Shown here: positions 49,824 through 61,193 of the stretch, piece after piece | Position numbering within the stretch: position 1 is the stretch's first letter | Layout: every line of letters begins with the position of its first letter | Assembly (NCBI RefSeq): GCF_010183535.1 | Contig: NC_071331.1 | Location: forward strand, 18,228,001 to 18,292,000 | DNA from: Caenorhabditis remanei | Taxonomy: Eukaryota > Nematoda > Chromadorea > Rhabditida > Rhabditidae | Length of the DNA stretch: 64,000 nt | Direction: 5' to 3' | Program-made: the position numbers and the translations under genes | Notes under the pieces: generated by a model | The model's input: the letters and a program-made list of their open reading frames with translations, nothing else | Database searches by the model: none | What the model was told of the DNA's origin: nothing

Positions 49824-52255
49824 GCATTTCCCTGAGAATTCTAGATTTCCCTACCGTCATCTCTTCATCAAATCCCGGGTGCCATTCCATCCCATCATCA
49901 CATTTTCCATCTTTCCCATTTCCAACCAAACGGGTTTCCCAGTGTTTCACCTCTTTCTTTTTCTCTTTCATTGCTCAGTTTTTCTCTGTATATTGCCCTT
50001 TTGACTGACCAAAGTTTCCCTCACTTTTCTTGACCGGTATCACCCTAGAATGAGCTAACAATTTTTCCTAGAAAATTAATTATTTTGTCTGTGATTTCTG
50101 AAGATCTTGCACTTCATTTCATTTCGTCGTTTCGTCTTCATTGTAATTTGAATAAAATATATAAATCAAATGAGTGTACGTTGTTGTGTAAACACTTTAC
50201 CACAATAAATCACAAAAGTGGACCGTATTTCGCGCGCGCAAGGGGAAGAAGAAGAAGAGGGGCGCATCTCTGAAGGACAATAAGAAGAATTGAAGAAAAC
50301 GTGTTGATGAAGAGGGAAGAAAAGTTTCTAAGGAATAAGGGAGAGGATGAGGTGGGTGAAGTTAGGGTAAGGGGTTTGAACTTTTGGGTTTCTGGGGGAG
50401 ACGGGACCAAACTGGTAGGTCAGAACGTAGCTAGGAAATCAAGCAGGTTCATAAATACGGGAGCTACTGAACTTATGGTCCGACAGCTTACTAGTTTATC
50501 AGTTTGATTGATGGTTTGGGATGAGTTGGATCTTGATTTTTTCTAATATGAAAGATTTCGGATTGAAATCCGGATAGATGTAGAAATTACACCAAACAAG
50601 GGATCACCACTTTGGTCAGCCGGCAATTTTTCACGATACTGTTTTCACACCGATGGAGTTTTTGGTACGGGAAAGAAGATTCTCTCTCCGACAACGCCTT
50701 TGTCCGTTAAACTGTTTCAATTATGATTTTGTTATCACTCGAAAACCCCTTTCAGTCAGTTTCAAGCTTCTATAAAATTGGCTTGACAGGAGGATGCGAT
50801 AGTCTTCAAAAAAATCAAACTGAAAAATTTTAGAATTTTCCAGATACCGTACCCCTGTTTTGCAGCCAGACAACCGTAACCAGTCACCTCTGAACCAGTT
50901 AATTATACCAGTCCATCACCCAACTGTTCCATTTCCTATTCCAATAATTTGAACAGTAACCGATTCCAATTTCAATTCTTCCTCCTTCACCTCATTTCAA
51001 TCCTCTCCATTTTTGCATTATTTCAATTTTCTGTCCATTTTCATGTCAAAAACCGAATTGACACATGTTGGCGTCGTTGCCCTTCACCGAATTAGTGTGT
51101 CAAAAATTGGTTGAATCTGAATATCCATATGCAAATCAATCATTATTGAAAGAAGGTCATCTCTGCTGTTCTTTTTGACGACCGCCTCGGAAAATTGAAT
51201 CATTTGAAAAATATTTGGAGAGGTAGAGGGATTAATTGTTTATGGGATACTGTAGGGCTACATGGAGTACTGTAGATCAAATTTTCAAAAACAGTCAATT
51301 GTGACAAGAGGCCATCCTTCTCATGAATAATTCGTTGAAAATTTTGGTAATCTTCTCTGTCGGTAGGGTCAAAAACACATAATCCACACCACACATGCCA
51401 CCCTCAGCTCGTCACCTAATTAACCTCCCGACGCATCATTGAGAACAGAAGCGGGCAGGGATCATATCATGCCTTAATAAGAGGGTTCGAACGCATTTTG
51501 CGCGAATACGAAATGAAGACATTCGGGTATGTTGAGTGAGGGGGGATTGGGTGATGAGAATTGTGTGTCGGGTGAGGTCTTTGAAGTGAGTAACAGAGGG
51601 AACGCAGTTAGGTTGTCATCTATCAATCATTTCGTGGGATGGCAGAGAGGAGATGAACACAGTCTGGTTAGAGAGGGAAGGATGGGTCTGAAAGAACATT
51701 TCAGAGAAATTTTCTCAGAAAACTGATCGGATTTTCAGATTTTTTTCCAAATAAAGTCTGCCTTGACCCCAGCCCAATCTAGTACGCCTACCTGGGCCTG
51801 AATCCTACCAAAGGCTTGCCAAATTCTCGCCTAAGTTATCTATTTTATAGGAATCATGTTGATTCTGTATACTTTTATCGGTATTGGATCTACGCTGAAT
51901 AAGATTTTCAAACAAAATGGAACTTTTCAACCCAAACCTCTCTGCTCATCTAGGGAGGAAGTACGGTAGCACTGAAATACAGTGCCAACCAGTCATTTGC
52001 GGACCAAGCCTTCTCCAAAACCTTACCTCACTCCCACCATCGTAACCATAACAGACGTCTCCATCCATCTGCTCTAAATCCGGACCTAAACCCAATCCGA
52101 GACCTAATGTCAAGAGCAGCTGTTTTGTAACAACAAGATCATAATAAAATATGATTTGTAACAAAGTCAACGTTTTTATAATCATACATTGATTGATTAC
52201 AAACCGAATGGGTTAATAAAAAAACACAAAGTAGAGCAGGATGAGTAGTGATGGA
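49824..52255. other. Intergenic region, convergent gene ends
   Basis: This lies between the 3' ends of the ephrin (plus) and bestrophin (minus). AATAAA-like signals occur near 50150 (AATAAAATAT), consistent with an ephrin 3' end. No supported exon; open frames are short and unremarkable. Confidence 0.5.
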
Positions 52256-54925
52256 TTAGACTCTTGACACGACAGACGTCTTGGCAGTGGCCTGGAAATT
52301 TGAAGATTTAGGATATTGAATAGTAGGGGGGAGCTTACAGGGAGATCCTCATCATCGTTCTCGTCGACTTTTGTAAGATTGGTGAAGAATTTCGCGTGTT
52401 TCGTTGGAGAAGATGGCTCTTCCAACTGAAAATTGACACATTGTTGCAACAGTTGGTTCGGCGGGAAGTTGAGAAAGAGATCTGGCTAATCCACTAGGTG
52501 TTAAGTCGCCTTCTGTTCTTATTCAACCCGAAATATTTCACCTAATTTGTTTTCTTTCTTATATGGGAACATCCCAGTGACACTACGTCATCATAACTCA
52601 CATAAGGTTCGTGATCCATCTCATATGCATCGTTGCGCTCGCCTTCAGAACTCTGACGTTGCCTGAAAAATTCAATTTTCAGTTGAGCTAGATTCTTCCA
52701 AACTAACAATCGTGGCTCACGGAAGCTGCTGGCTCTGGAGACTGTTTGGGAAGCATTCCCAGATCTGTAGCGACGTCTGATCGATGGACGATCATGACCT
52801 GAAATTTTTGATGATGTTGATGAATTAACAGGTGACACATACTATGAATATCTCCGACTGAAAGACGTGGGGCGACTGGAACCATGGTGATGTTTTCGTC
52901 GAATTGAGCCAATCTGGAAATATGAACGATAAATTCAATTCTTCCTTTCTCCTTCAAACTCACGTCACATTGGAAACCGATCCAACTAGAGCACCATTTT
53001 GATAATTTCTTTGACTATCTTCAGAATAAATTGGCACAGCTCCGGGATCTGAGAAGGTGTCCTCAACGAGTGGTGGCACTTCATCAAAGCAATCGACGAT
53101 TTTCATACCAGTCTGAAAAGGTATCCTTGTCTGATTGTCAATACGGATTAAAAAATGTTTCTGACAGCTCAAAAAAAGAAGCAAAAACGTAAGCCCAATG
53201 CGGGGCTCGAACCCGCGACAACCAGATTAAGAGTCTGGTGCTCTACCGACTGAGCTAACCGGGCGGCGAGAATCCAGGTTGCGTAAGAAAAAGAAAAGAA
53301 GAAAGAAGAAAAAAGAAAGAAGGGGAGAAGGACATGTTGCTTGTCTGCGTCTCTCAGGTTCACGTGGTCTCTAATTACTGGGGTGGACTTGTATTGTTTC
53401 AGTAAATAGAAACTCACAAAAATGTTCTTGTCAATCAGAAAGTTGCTTTCAAAGTCGTCGTCATCCTCCCCCAGTGGATTCAGAAGTGCTTCGGCGACTT
53501 TCATCCATCCAACAATACAGATGAATTCTATTATTGTGATAAACGGGCGAATAAACAGTTGTACAGATTCAAAGTCCTTGTTCTAAAAATATTTCAGAGA
53601 TGATTCAGAATCTTTTCGAAGACACCTCCGCAAACTCACGGGCACTCTGATGTATTGTCTGGAAATCAGGCAGAAGATAAAGTAAACTCGGACGGCGAAG
53701 AAGACAACCTGGAGGGAGAAAAAAAAACATTTTCACATTTAAACTATCTTCAAATAGATACCTGTGGATAGGCAATAGGGATTGGGCACCAGTCATAGTT
53801 GCACAAAGTAGCCAAACCATTTCGGAAGTTTTTGATCTCCTGGAAATATTCAATAGGAAATCAGATAAACCGACACACAGACAGACCTGAATCAAGTGAA
53901 CCAATCCTGGAGGACTACTCGTGTAACCCTTTGCACTCGCTTGATTTGTCAACGTGACACACCAGTTAACCGGTACCCAATATTTGTTATAAGACAGTTC
54001 CAGATCTTCCAGCATTTTTTCTTCAGCGACAGTCATGAATCCTGCTTTCTTGATGGTATCAATGTTGGGGAATCTTCTACGAACTCGGATCGAAATGTCA
54101 CGGAAAGTAAGAATCTGAAATTTCAAACGGTCTGTCAGTCTGTGTGTCTGTTTGTTCAACCTGAGCCAGTACCAAATACCGGACGATATTTCTTCGAATG
54201 AGTCTGGCCTCCTCGCATCTCGAGATAATAACGGTGTTTAGTGTGAGAGCAACACTATAAAATATATGAAAATGTGTGTAGTTTGAACTCGGACTCACCT
54301 TTCAATCCATCCCATATTAACGAAAACAGTTCTCCATCTCTCGACGATGATTGAAACGAAGAAGGCGAGCATGAAAGTGAGAGGGATGTAATTGTGAAGT
54401 TCCTTTCCACAGTAGTAGGCAACATCGTTGAAAGCGCTGAAATCATGCAAGTTAGACATAATTAACTTTGAGAGGCGCATACAGGCCACATGCCATTCTC
54501 CCCTTCTTCTTTTTCTTCTTTTTTTCTTCTTTCTTTTTTTCTTTTCCTTTTCTTACGCAACCTAGATTCTCGCCGCCCGGTTAGCTCAGTCGGTAGAGCA
54601 CCAGACTCTTAATCTGGTTGTCGCGGGTTCGAGCCCCGCATTGGGCTTACGTTTTTAGTTTTTTTTAATTCCAATTCCAGATTCCAAAACTCACTCATAG
54701 TATCCGTTTGGGAATAAGAAGTAGTGGTAGACTACAGCGATGGCAAGATAGAAGGAACACCATATCAATAGTTCTGATGAGACACTCTTCCAGATAGAAC
54801 CTGAAATGAAAAACCTAGATTTGACTGCTAACTTATTGAATTTGGTTACCTTTCCATCTCAACAGAAGTCTCAGAAAATTGGTGGAAGACACCGATGAGA
54901 CATCCGAGTTGTAAGAAACCGTCAT
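52256..54925 (-). CDS. Bestrophin-family anion channel
   Basis: Ca2+-activated chloride/bicarbonate channel of the plasma membrane. Exons 54925-54850, 54800-54695, 54436-54299, 54254-54161, 54114-53887, 53839-53762, 53708-53640, 53582-53418, 53112-52964, 52913-52843, 52798-52602, 52425-52339 and 52291-52256 join in phase: 497 residues. MTVSYNSDVSS and LLRWKGSIWKSV are the bestrophin N-terminus. IPLTFMLAFFV carries the neck residues Ile78, Phe82 and Phe86, equivalent to Ile76/Phe80/Phe84 of BEST1. SRCEEARLIRR and YDWCPIPIAYPQ are family blocks, and GWMKVAEALLNPLGEDDDDFE (about 288-308) includes the acidic Ca2+ clasp. The C-terminal tail is acidic and variable. A GTGAG...TTTTTCAG pair inside exon 52798-52602 would break frame and is not used in this model. 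Two tRNA-Lys genes lie in its introns. Confidence 0.93.
53192..53264 (-). tRNA. tRNA-Lys(CUU), copy 1, in bestrophin intron
   Basis: 73 nt cloverleaf: acceptor GCCCGGT with ATTGGGC, A box TTAGCTCAGTCGG, anticodon loop CTCTTAA (anticodon CTT), B box GGTTCGAGCCC. A T-run after TTACG on the coding strand is the polymerase III terminator. Same strand as the bestrophin. The 5' flank (CGCAACCTGGATTCTCGCC preceded by a pyrimidine tract) is shared with the other copies. Confidence 0.95.
54575..54647 (+). tRNA. tRNA-Lys(CUU), copy 2, antisense in bestrophin intron
   Basis: Identical in sequence to copy 1 as far as I can read, but on the opposite strand, in the intron between exons 54800-54695 and 54436-54299. 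Terminator TTACGTTTTT follows. The 5' flank (TTACGCAACCTAGATTCTCG with a CTTTTC tract) is the same module in reverse orientation. Confidence 0.95.
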
Positions 54926-55096
54926 GGGTTGGCTCTGAATTGATCAAAAATCTTTTTTATTCGAAGCAAAAAGTGATCACTAAAAGGATGGAAAAAGAGA
55001 CAGAAACGAACGAAAAAGAGGGAAAAACGGGGCGGCAATCATAAAAATGAAAAGCATATACAGTTGAAATCGTTTCTCTTTTCTCGTGTCAACTCG

Positions 55097-55285
55097 CTAG
55101 GTTGAAGAAGGAAAAAAGTAAAGAACGAGGTGAAGAAAAGGAAGAAGAAGATTCTAGATGCCACGGGGGTACGGTGCTCATTTGCATATCCATTATCAAT
55201 AGAGCGGGGGGTGGACGGCGTGTGAAATGATATGATTTTTTGGGCTTTCTTGTGTAAACACGTTTGAAAGATAGAGGTGAAAGGG
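55097..55285. promoter_or_regulatory. Repeated octamer-containing module, copy a
   Basis: About 190 bp: a purine-rich GAAGAAG stretch, GATGCCACGGGGGTACGGTG, CTCATTTGCATATCCATTAT, then ATGATATGATTTTTTGGGC and TTGTGTAAACACG. ATTTGCAT at 55180-55187 is a POU-octamer match. It lies between the divergent bestrophin and IgSF genes. Confidence 0.7.
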
Positions 55286-55721
55286 TGGTGGGGAATGGAG
55301 TGGTGAAGATGTGACTGTTGTAAGAAAATTTTTGAATTTCGGTATTCAGAAAATCTCAATAAGAACCGGAACTTGGAATAGTAGAATTTCCAGAAGTTCA
55401 GAATCCGGGTTCAGAATTTTTTATTGGATTTTTCGGAAGTTGGATAGAACTCTAGAAACTCGTGTCTTTTTTCTTCCTAATGTTACAGTTTTTGGAGACG
55501 CGCTCCATCGAAATTCCGACGGAGCCCGTTTCCAGAACTACCTAGTAGATACCCACCAAATTTTTACGAAATTCTTGGTTTAATCGAGGTTCAGGGTTCT
55601 GAATCCGAATCTCGAAAGTTCTCTGCGGATTCCAGATTTCAAACTTTGGTTATTTTTTACAGTTTCTAAAAATTCTAAAACTTTGAAAGATTTATTATGA
55701 AATAAATAGTTACCGTGATTG

Positions 55722-55912
55722 CCTAGTTGAAGAAGGAAAAAAGAAAAGAATGAGGTGAAGAAAAGGAAGAAGAAGATTCTAGATGCCACGGGGGTACGGT
55801 GCTCATTTGCATATCCATTATCATAAAATCAGGAATGATGGCGTGTGAAATGATATGATTTTTTGGGCTCTCTTGTGTAAACACATTTGAAAGATAAAGG
55901 TGAGAGATGGGT
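55722..55912. promoter_or_regulatory. Repeated octamer-containing module, copy b
   Basis: Nearly identical to copy a over its whole length (octamer at 55805-55812), same orientation, about 625 bp downstream. The DNA between the copies is not shared. Confidence 0.7.
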
Positions 55913-56109
55913 TCTATTGGAAGGAATGACATGGAGAGGAAAAAGAGAAAGATGAGATGGATCGGTACAGTTTCAGATGGCTGGGAGCAGGTTTTTTAAT
56001 ACAAAAGTCGTAGTATCTGAGTTGTTCCAAAGTTTCGGAAGGAAAATTCCGCAGTTTTGAAATCTGTTATCCGGTATCCCGATCATTAGTTCAAAAAGTA
56101 CTTACAATG

Positions 56110-56323
56110 CCGTAAAACGTGTATAGAGGCGCACCTAGCGGTGCCCGTTCGCAGTGGTCTCGGTTCCTAAAGAAAATATCAAAAAACAACTAACTGACAA
56201 AATACAGCTTACTATCCATAGAATATGTCTTCAGTTGAAAAAAATTTCGTATCTTTAAAGACAGCAGAGATAGGATGCTCCAAATTCTTGCTAGGGGATG
56301 CGCCTCTATTACAGGATTTACGG
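56110..56323. mobile_element. MITE, CCGTAAA / TAATAGAGG family, copy 3
   Basis: The left end CCGTAAAACGTGTATAGAGG and the right end CCTCTATTACAGGATTTACGG are inverted, with GCGCACC near the left end. It shares inner blocks with copies 1 and 2 in inverse orientation. Confidence 0.8.
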
Positions 56324-56536
56324 TAATCAAAATATTTTGACATTCGGAAATTTTTAAAAGATATATTAATTTCTGAAATCCCGAGTAAATTTTCCCATTC
56401 GGAAAAGAATAACCTAAATTTTCTGGCTGATTCTCGATGGTCTTTCTCTCTCCCACTCAAGGAGTTCCGATGAAGAGCATTTTCAAAAATTGAACCCATT
56501 AATAGACTTATCATAAAACACGTACCTGTCGTGTCG

Positions 56537-56700
56537 CCTGATCAGAAAAAGAAAAAGAAAATAAAGAAAGAAAAGGAAGACGAATGAAGATGCTGGGCGC
56601 ACCATGCTCATTAGCATATCCATTATCATAAAGTGGGTGGAGATGGTGTGATTTCTTGCTCCTTTTCTGTGTGTACAGAAACAAACATTTTTGAATGTAG
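56537..56700. promoter_or_regulatory. Repeated octamer-containing module, copy c (diverged)
   Basis: It keeps the purine-rich stretch and TGCTCATTAGCATATCCATT followed by ATCATAAAG, but the octamer core is ATTAGCAT. It is the closest copy to the IgSF start (56963). Confidence 0.55.
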
Positions 56701-56962
56701 AGAAGGAGAAGGTACGGTATTGAACAGGAAGTCTAAATACCCGGATCAAAGAAGGACCCATATTCTGGAGACTATAATCAACATTCTAATAAGAAATAAT
56801 ACAAAAACATCTATAAAACACAAACCAAAAAAGTTCTAATCCTATCAAAAGTTGTCATTCTTTACGTGTTCTTCTTCCTATTTGGTCCATGTAAACACTC
56901 TTCTCAATACTTCATTTCTCCACTATTATTCCCCCCTTTTACACAAAAATTATATCAATCAA

Positions 56963-59900
56963 ATGTGGTTTTTTGGTTCTATCGTGCAAATAATACTACT
57001 GTACAGCCTAGTGGAGACGGTACGTGAGGGGAGAGATTCTCAATGGAGCGTACTTGCATCATTTCAGAAAAATGTCGAGTTGGCAGAAGAGTTCGAACAC
57101 TATCGAGAGTGTCTGGAAAAAGTGGAACGAGAGATTGGAGAGGAGCAGAGAATCAAAGTAAGGGAAAAACACAGTTTTGATGACGGGAAGAAAGAGAAAA
57201 GGAACACGCATTTAACACTTTTTCTCTCGAATATTCATTCATCTATTCAGGTGGTTCACGCCATTCGAGGAGCTGATGTCATTCTGCCGTGTTTTACTTG
57301 GTGCGGTTTTAGTTTTGACGTTTTGAAACTGAGATAGTTTTGAAACTGAGATCGTTTTGAAACTGAGATAGTTTCGAAATGTCTCAGTTTCAGAACGTCT
57401 TCATCACCCTTGTTATTGTAGTGTCTCTCCGGAAGATGGAGTGGAAATCGACTCGACTTATAAGCCATCTGCTGGAACAGTTGGTAGATCAATGAATTAT
57501 ATGGTAGATTTTTTTAAAGAGGTAAGATTTGAATTCTAGGTCAACCTTTCCATATATTTTATTCAACTTTTTTTTAAATTTTCCAGAAATTTCTGCGCTC
57601 CTCATTCTCAATGCCCGATAAAGACCGCTGGAAATTTGACTGGGAATTCGCAATGATGGGTCGAATGTTCGTCCCGCTGTCCTCTATGCATTTCGATGCT
57701 TCCGAATCAATTTCTGATCGAATTCGAAGATTTACCTCGAAAGATGAGGCGGAATTCAAATTAGGTGATAGATATGAGTTGGTGCTGAAAAATGTGGATG
57801 CGAATAGCACGGGACACTATAGATGTATCAATCGGCATGGCAGAAATGTGATTTCGAATATGTACTTTTTGGAGGTTTCGAATATGAAAAAAATCGTAGC
57901 GCTAAATGGAACAATCGGGGTCGAGAAACTGCCATCAGTCCCATTGAAACCTGGAAAAGTGGAAAAAATGAAACTGAAATATACAGTGAAAGCCAGTGAC
58001 TGGAGTAAATGTAGTTATTGTTCATCGGATCGTGGCGAGCAGACAAGACATATCAAGTGTTATATTCAGGTATGTATGTCCATCTGTGTGTCCACTTATC
58101 CCTAACTCTTTTTTTCAGCCCTTCACCAACATTGCTTCCCAAAAACTTCAATATCGATACCTCAGCCTTTATGATAAAATTCCATGCACATCCTCCTTGG
58201 TCCCTTTGGAAGTCCGGAAAAAGCTGAAAGAAATCGGAAATGATCAGATCTTTCTGGAGACTCGTCCTTGCTTTGAAGAGTGCACCGGAGCAGAGGAAAT
58301 CAATCGAATCGTGAATAAATCTCAAGATTTGGGAGATATCAGAACATTGGATTACTTGCCAGGCGGGGAATTTGTGTTTGGAAATGTGCTGCCTAGACTT
58401 TTACCTCCAGTTGTTAGAAGAGTTCAAGTGAGTTATTAAAAAAAAAACAAAATTGTAAGCCCAATGCGAGGCTCGAACCCGCGACAACCAGATTAAGAGC
58501 ACAGGTAAAGCGCGATGGATCCATTATGGATGAAACGCGGATCGCGCGCGGATGCTGTGGGTATGTCAGATGGATCCGTTATGGATCCATATGGATCCAC
58601 GCGCGGGCGGCATCCATTTAGCACCCACGCGCGATCCGTGGTTTCTTTGATTCGATTGGGTTCATACCACCACATATTGTGGCTGTTTCGCATACAAGAG
58701 ACTTATTCTTTTGCTACTATAAGTTTCTTATTGTGTGTATTGTGTTCTATCTATTGCTTTTTTCAAGTTCCGTTTTCCGTTCTCGTCCAACTCTGTTCGT
58801 CTACCAACTTTTCTCCGTTTCCACTCACTTTTCATCAAAAACAAATTATGGTTTCACTTTTATGTAATTTCAGTATACTATTCAATTTTTGTTTTTCAAT
58901 TGCCAAAATGGTCCGTAGGTTTTTTAATCAATTTTACACAAAATGAGTTCAAGTAATACCCAAAAAGAATAATACTTCTATAGAGTAAAAGTCCCGATTT
59001 TTCGTTTCGGAACGACAGAGACTTACCAAATTACCTTTTATTCCACCTGCAAATGTATTTTATCATATCGTTCCGAAAAGAAAAATAGTGGAAACCTTTA
59101 ATTTTTCTCATGAAAATAACCATAAATTTCCAAAAAAATGCTCAATGACATTACCGAGTTTTGGTGAAAAATAACAGAAATTCGTTTCGGCAATAGCTTA
59201 ATTATTTTTTATTCAGTGAACCATAATTTATTTTCAACAAAAACTGTCAAAAAATTGGTGAAAACTCTGGAAAACGGAGAAAATTTCGGCAAACTCCTAA
59301 AAATAATTCGCCTCGATTTATTATAAACAACACGCAAAGCGGAATATCGGATTATCGTTGGAAAGTCAGATCAGGCGTGGATGGAATATGGATCCTATAT
59401 GGATGCACGCGCGATCCACGGAAATTCGAGGGCGACCGACATCCTCCCCATCCATATTCCATCCGCGCGCGATCCGCGTTTTAAATGTGGACCCATTAGG
59501 GATCCTATGTGGATCCATATTCGATATGGACGCATATGGACCCACAATGGACCCATCGCGCTTTACCTGTGTCTACCGACTGAGCTAACCGGGCGACGAG
59601 AATCTAGGTTGACAAGGGCATACTTGTAACTAGTGGCATTGAAGACACTGGCGCCTGGGATCTTATCTTTTGGCACACATCTAATCACTTTCAGCTAGTT
59701 CTCTCCAATGACCCTCAAGTACTGTCCTGTCAAAAATTACTAGATTTGAATGCTGGCGTCCATTGGTTTAGTCTGAAAAACGGACCGATTCAACATACAA
59801 ATATTGACGAGCTCTATGGGGAGAGAGCATACTTCGATGAGGACACTAATCTAGTGTTTCGGCAGTTTACAATGGAAGATGATGATGAATATTTGTGAGT

Positions 59901-60339
59901 TAACAGAGGGACATGTTTGGCTTTTTGTGTCTTGAAAATGGAATATTTAGATTCAGCGTGACAATAGCTTTCAGAAAAGTATAATCATGCCCCCATTCGG
60001 TGCAAGTTGGGTCCCACCACGAAAACTACAGTGTGCGCCTTTAAACAGGATTACTGTAGTTTTCGTGGTGTGACCCAACTGTAAGCAAGCATAGGCATGA
60101 TTATACTTTTCTGAAAGCTCTCGACGAGCTGAGTCCATTTTTTCCGTCGACACACAGACAAACCCAAATATTTATGTTTTAGTTGCTACTCCTCCAACAA
60201 TATCCTGATCGGAACGTTCCACATGAGAGTCGTCGAGAGTGACCAACACCATCAAGTCATCGAAGTCGTTCGTATTTTTGTGAAGTTCAGTGCATTCATT
60301 TTCATTTTCGCCCTTGTCGCAAGTCACTTGTACCGTTAA
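56963..60339 (+). CDS. Ig-superfamily type I membrane protein, FAM187-like layout
   Basis: Exons 56963-57157, 57251-57300, 57422-57521, 57587-58069, 58119-58427, 59695-59894 and 60183-60339 join in phase: 497 residues. Order: signal peptide (MWFFGSIVQIILLYS), a first V-type Ig domain from DVILPCFTCV to NVDANSTGHYRCI (the DxxxGxYxC motif), a central segment WSKCSYCSSDRGEQTRHIKC resembling the WSxC/CxxC half-repeat of FAM187 proteins, a second Ig-like domain ending DDDEYFCYSS, a transmembrane helix (FSAFIFIFALVASHL), and a very short tail. It is probably a surface adhesion or recognition protein. The FAM187 relation is my reading of the domain order, not a search result. A repeated TTTTGAAACTGAGAT unit lies in the small intron 57301-57421. 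Intron 5 contains a broken tRNA, and a hairpin MITE lies in intron 6. Confidence 0.82.
58458..59594 (-). pseudogene. tRNA-Lys(CUU), copy 3, split by a transposon
   Basis: The 5' half (59594-59572, GCCCGGTTAGCTCAGTCGGT...) and the 3' half (58499-58458, CTCTTAATC through ATTGGGC) flank a 1,072 bp element. Compared with the intact copies, eight bases of the anticodon stem (GCACCAGA) are missing at the junction. It cannot make a functional tRNA. The flanking CAACCTAGATTCTCG matches the other copies. It lies antisense in intron 5 of the IgSF gene. Confidence 0.92.
58500..59571. mobile_element. 1.07 kb TIR element inserted in a tRNA gene
   Basis: Perfect-looking terminal repeats CACAGGTAAAGCGCGATGG / CCATCGCGCTTTACCTGTG. 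Subterminal regions are packed with ATGGATCC, ATGGACCC and GCGCGC motifs in both orientations; the AT-rich centre has no transposase. No simple target duplication is seen; instead 8 bp of the target are absent. Probably non-autonomous, family unknown to me. Confidence 0.85.
59966..60119. mobile_element. Hairpin MITE in IgSF intron 6
   Basis: AGCTTTCAGAAAAGTATAAT at 59966 is inverted at 60119, with inner arms TTGGGTCCCACCACGAAAAC / GTTTTCGTGGTGTGACCCAA (one mismatch). About 154 bp, near-complete foldback. Confidence 0.85.
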
Positions 60340-61193
60340 AATAAACTTTCTATTTTCTTTCGTCTTTTTTGTGTCTCCCTCCTTCTTTTCAACTTTGTTC
60401 TTTCTGCCATGGCAAACAGAAGAATAGGGAGACGGTGTGAAATGATCGGAAGGGTTGTAGGTTGTAGGTATGAACAGAAAATAGGTATGTCTGCGTCTCT
60501 CTTTCTCTCACTGACCAGATGGAAAGTAATTTTTGATTCGGGTTTAGTGGAGGAGGATGACAAATTTTTAGAAGGAAATTTGATGTCCTTGTACACTGTT
60601 TTTGGTAATCTTGTCATTTCTAAAAGGTCAATTTGAAAGTTTAATTTAAATTCGGATGATTGCTTTCTTGTGATTCGGACCTCAAATTTCTTTTTTTCAC
60701 CTGTTTTTTTCAAGAAAATTGGTGAAGAATGAGAGTTTTTTTTAATGTCCTTGCTGAAAAACACTCTGAAATCTATTTTCCTACTCAAATATTTTTTTCC
60801 GAAGTTGATCTATGGGTTCAAACATTAGTTGAACTCTCCTGAATAAGCTCATAATTCAGTTTCTCTGAGATAACATTTCACGTGATTTTTCACTCTGAGA
60901 GACTCAAGTTTCTCACACATTTTCCCTTCTGATCTTGTTACTCTGCACTTGAAAGTTTCATTCGAACTTTAAAATGTTCTAGATGTTTTTCTCCCGATAG
61001 ACTCAGTCTATGTCAGTATTCAGATGAAAATGATGATTTATAAAATTTATTTGTAGCGGTCATTGTTATTATCAGTTCGTCAAGTTTTATCTAAATACAA
61101 CATATAAAACATTTCCCTTCTTTCTCTAATCCTCTTTTTCTTTTTTCTCAATACACTGGACAGTTCAAATTGTTTATTTCCTATTTCCAGGTA
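60340..61193. promoter_or_regulatory. Upstream region of the UDP-glucuronosyltransferase
   Basis: No exon seen. AATAAA near 60340 serves the IgSF 3' end. TTATCAGT at about 61069-61076 is a GATA-factor site (inverse ACTGATAA) of the kind found before intestinal genes. TATTTCCAG ending at 61190 may be a trans-splice acceptor. The regulatory role is inferred. Confidence 0.4.

Noticed and set aside
52663..52720. Apparent 58 bp intron (GTGAG...TTTTTCAG) in the bestrophin tail
   Set aside because: Splicing it would put the downstream exons out of frame; the uninterrupted frame joins the next exons in phase.
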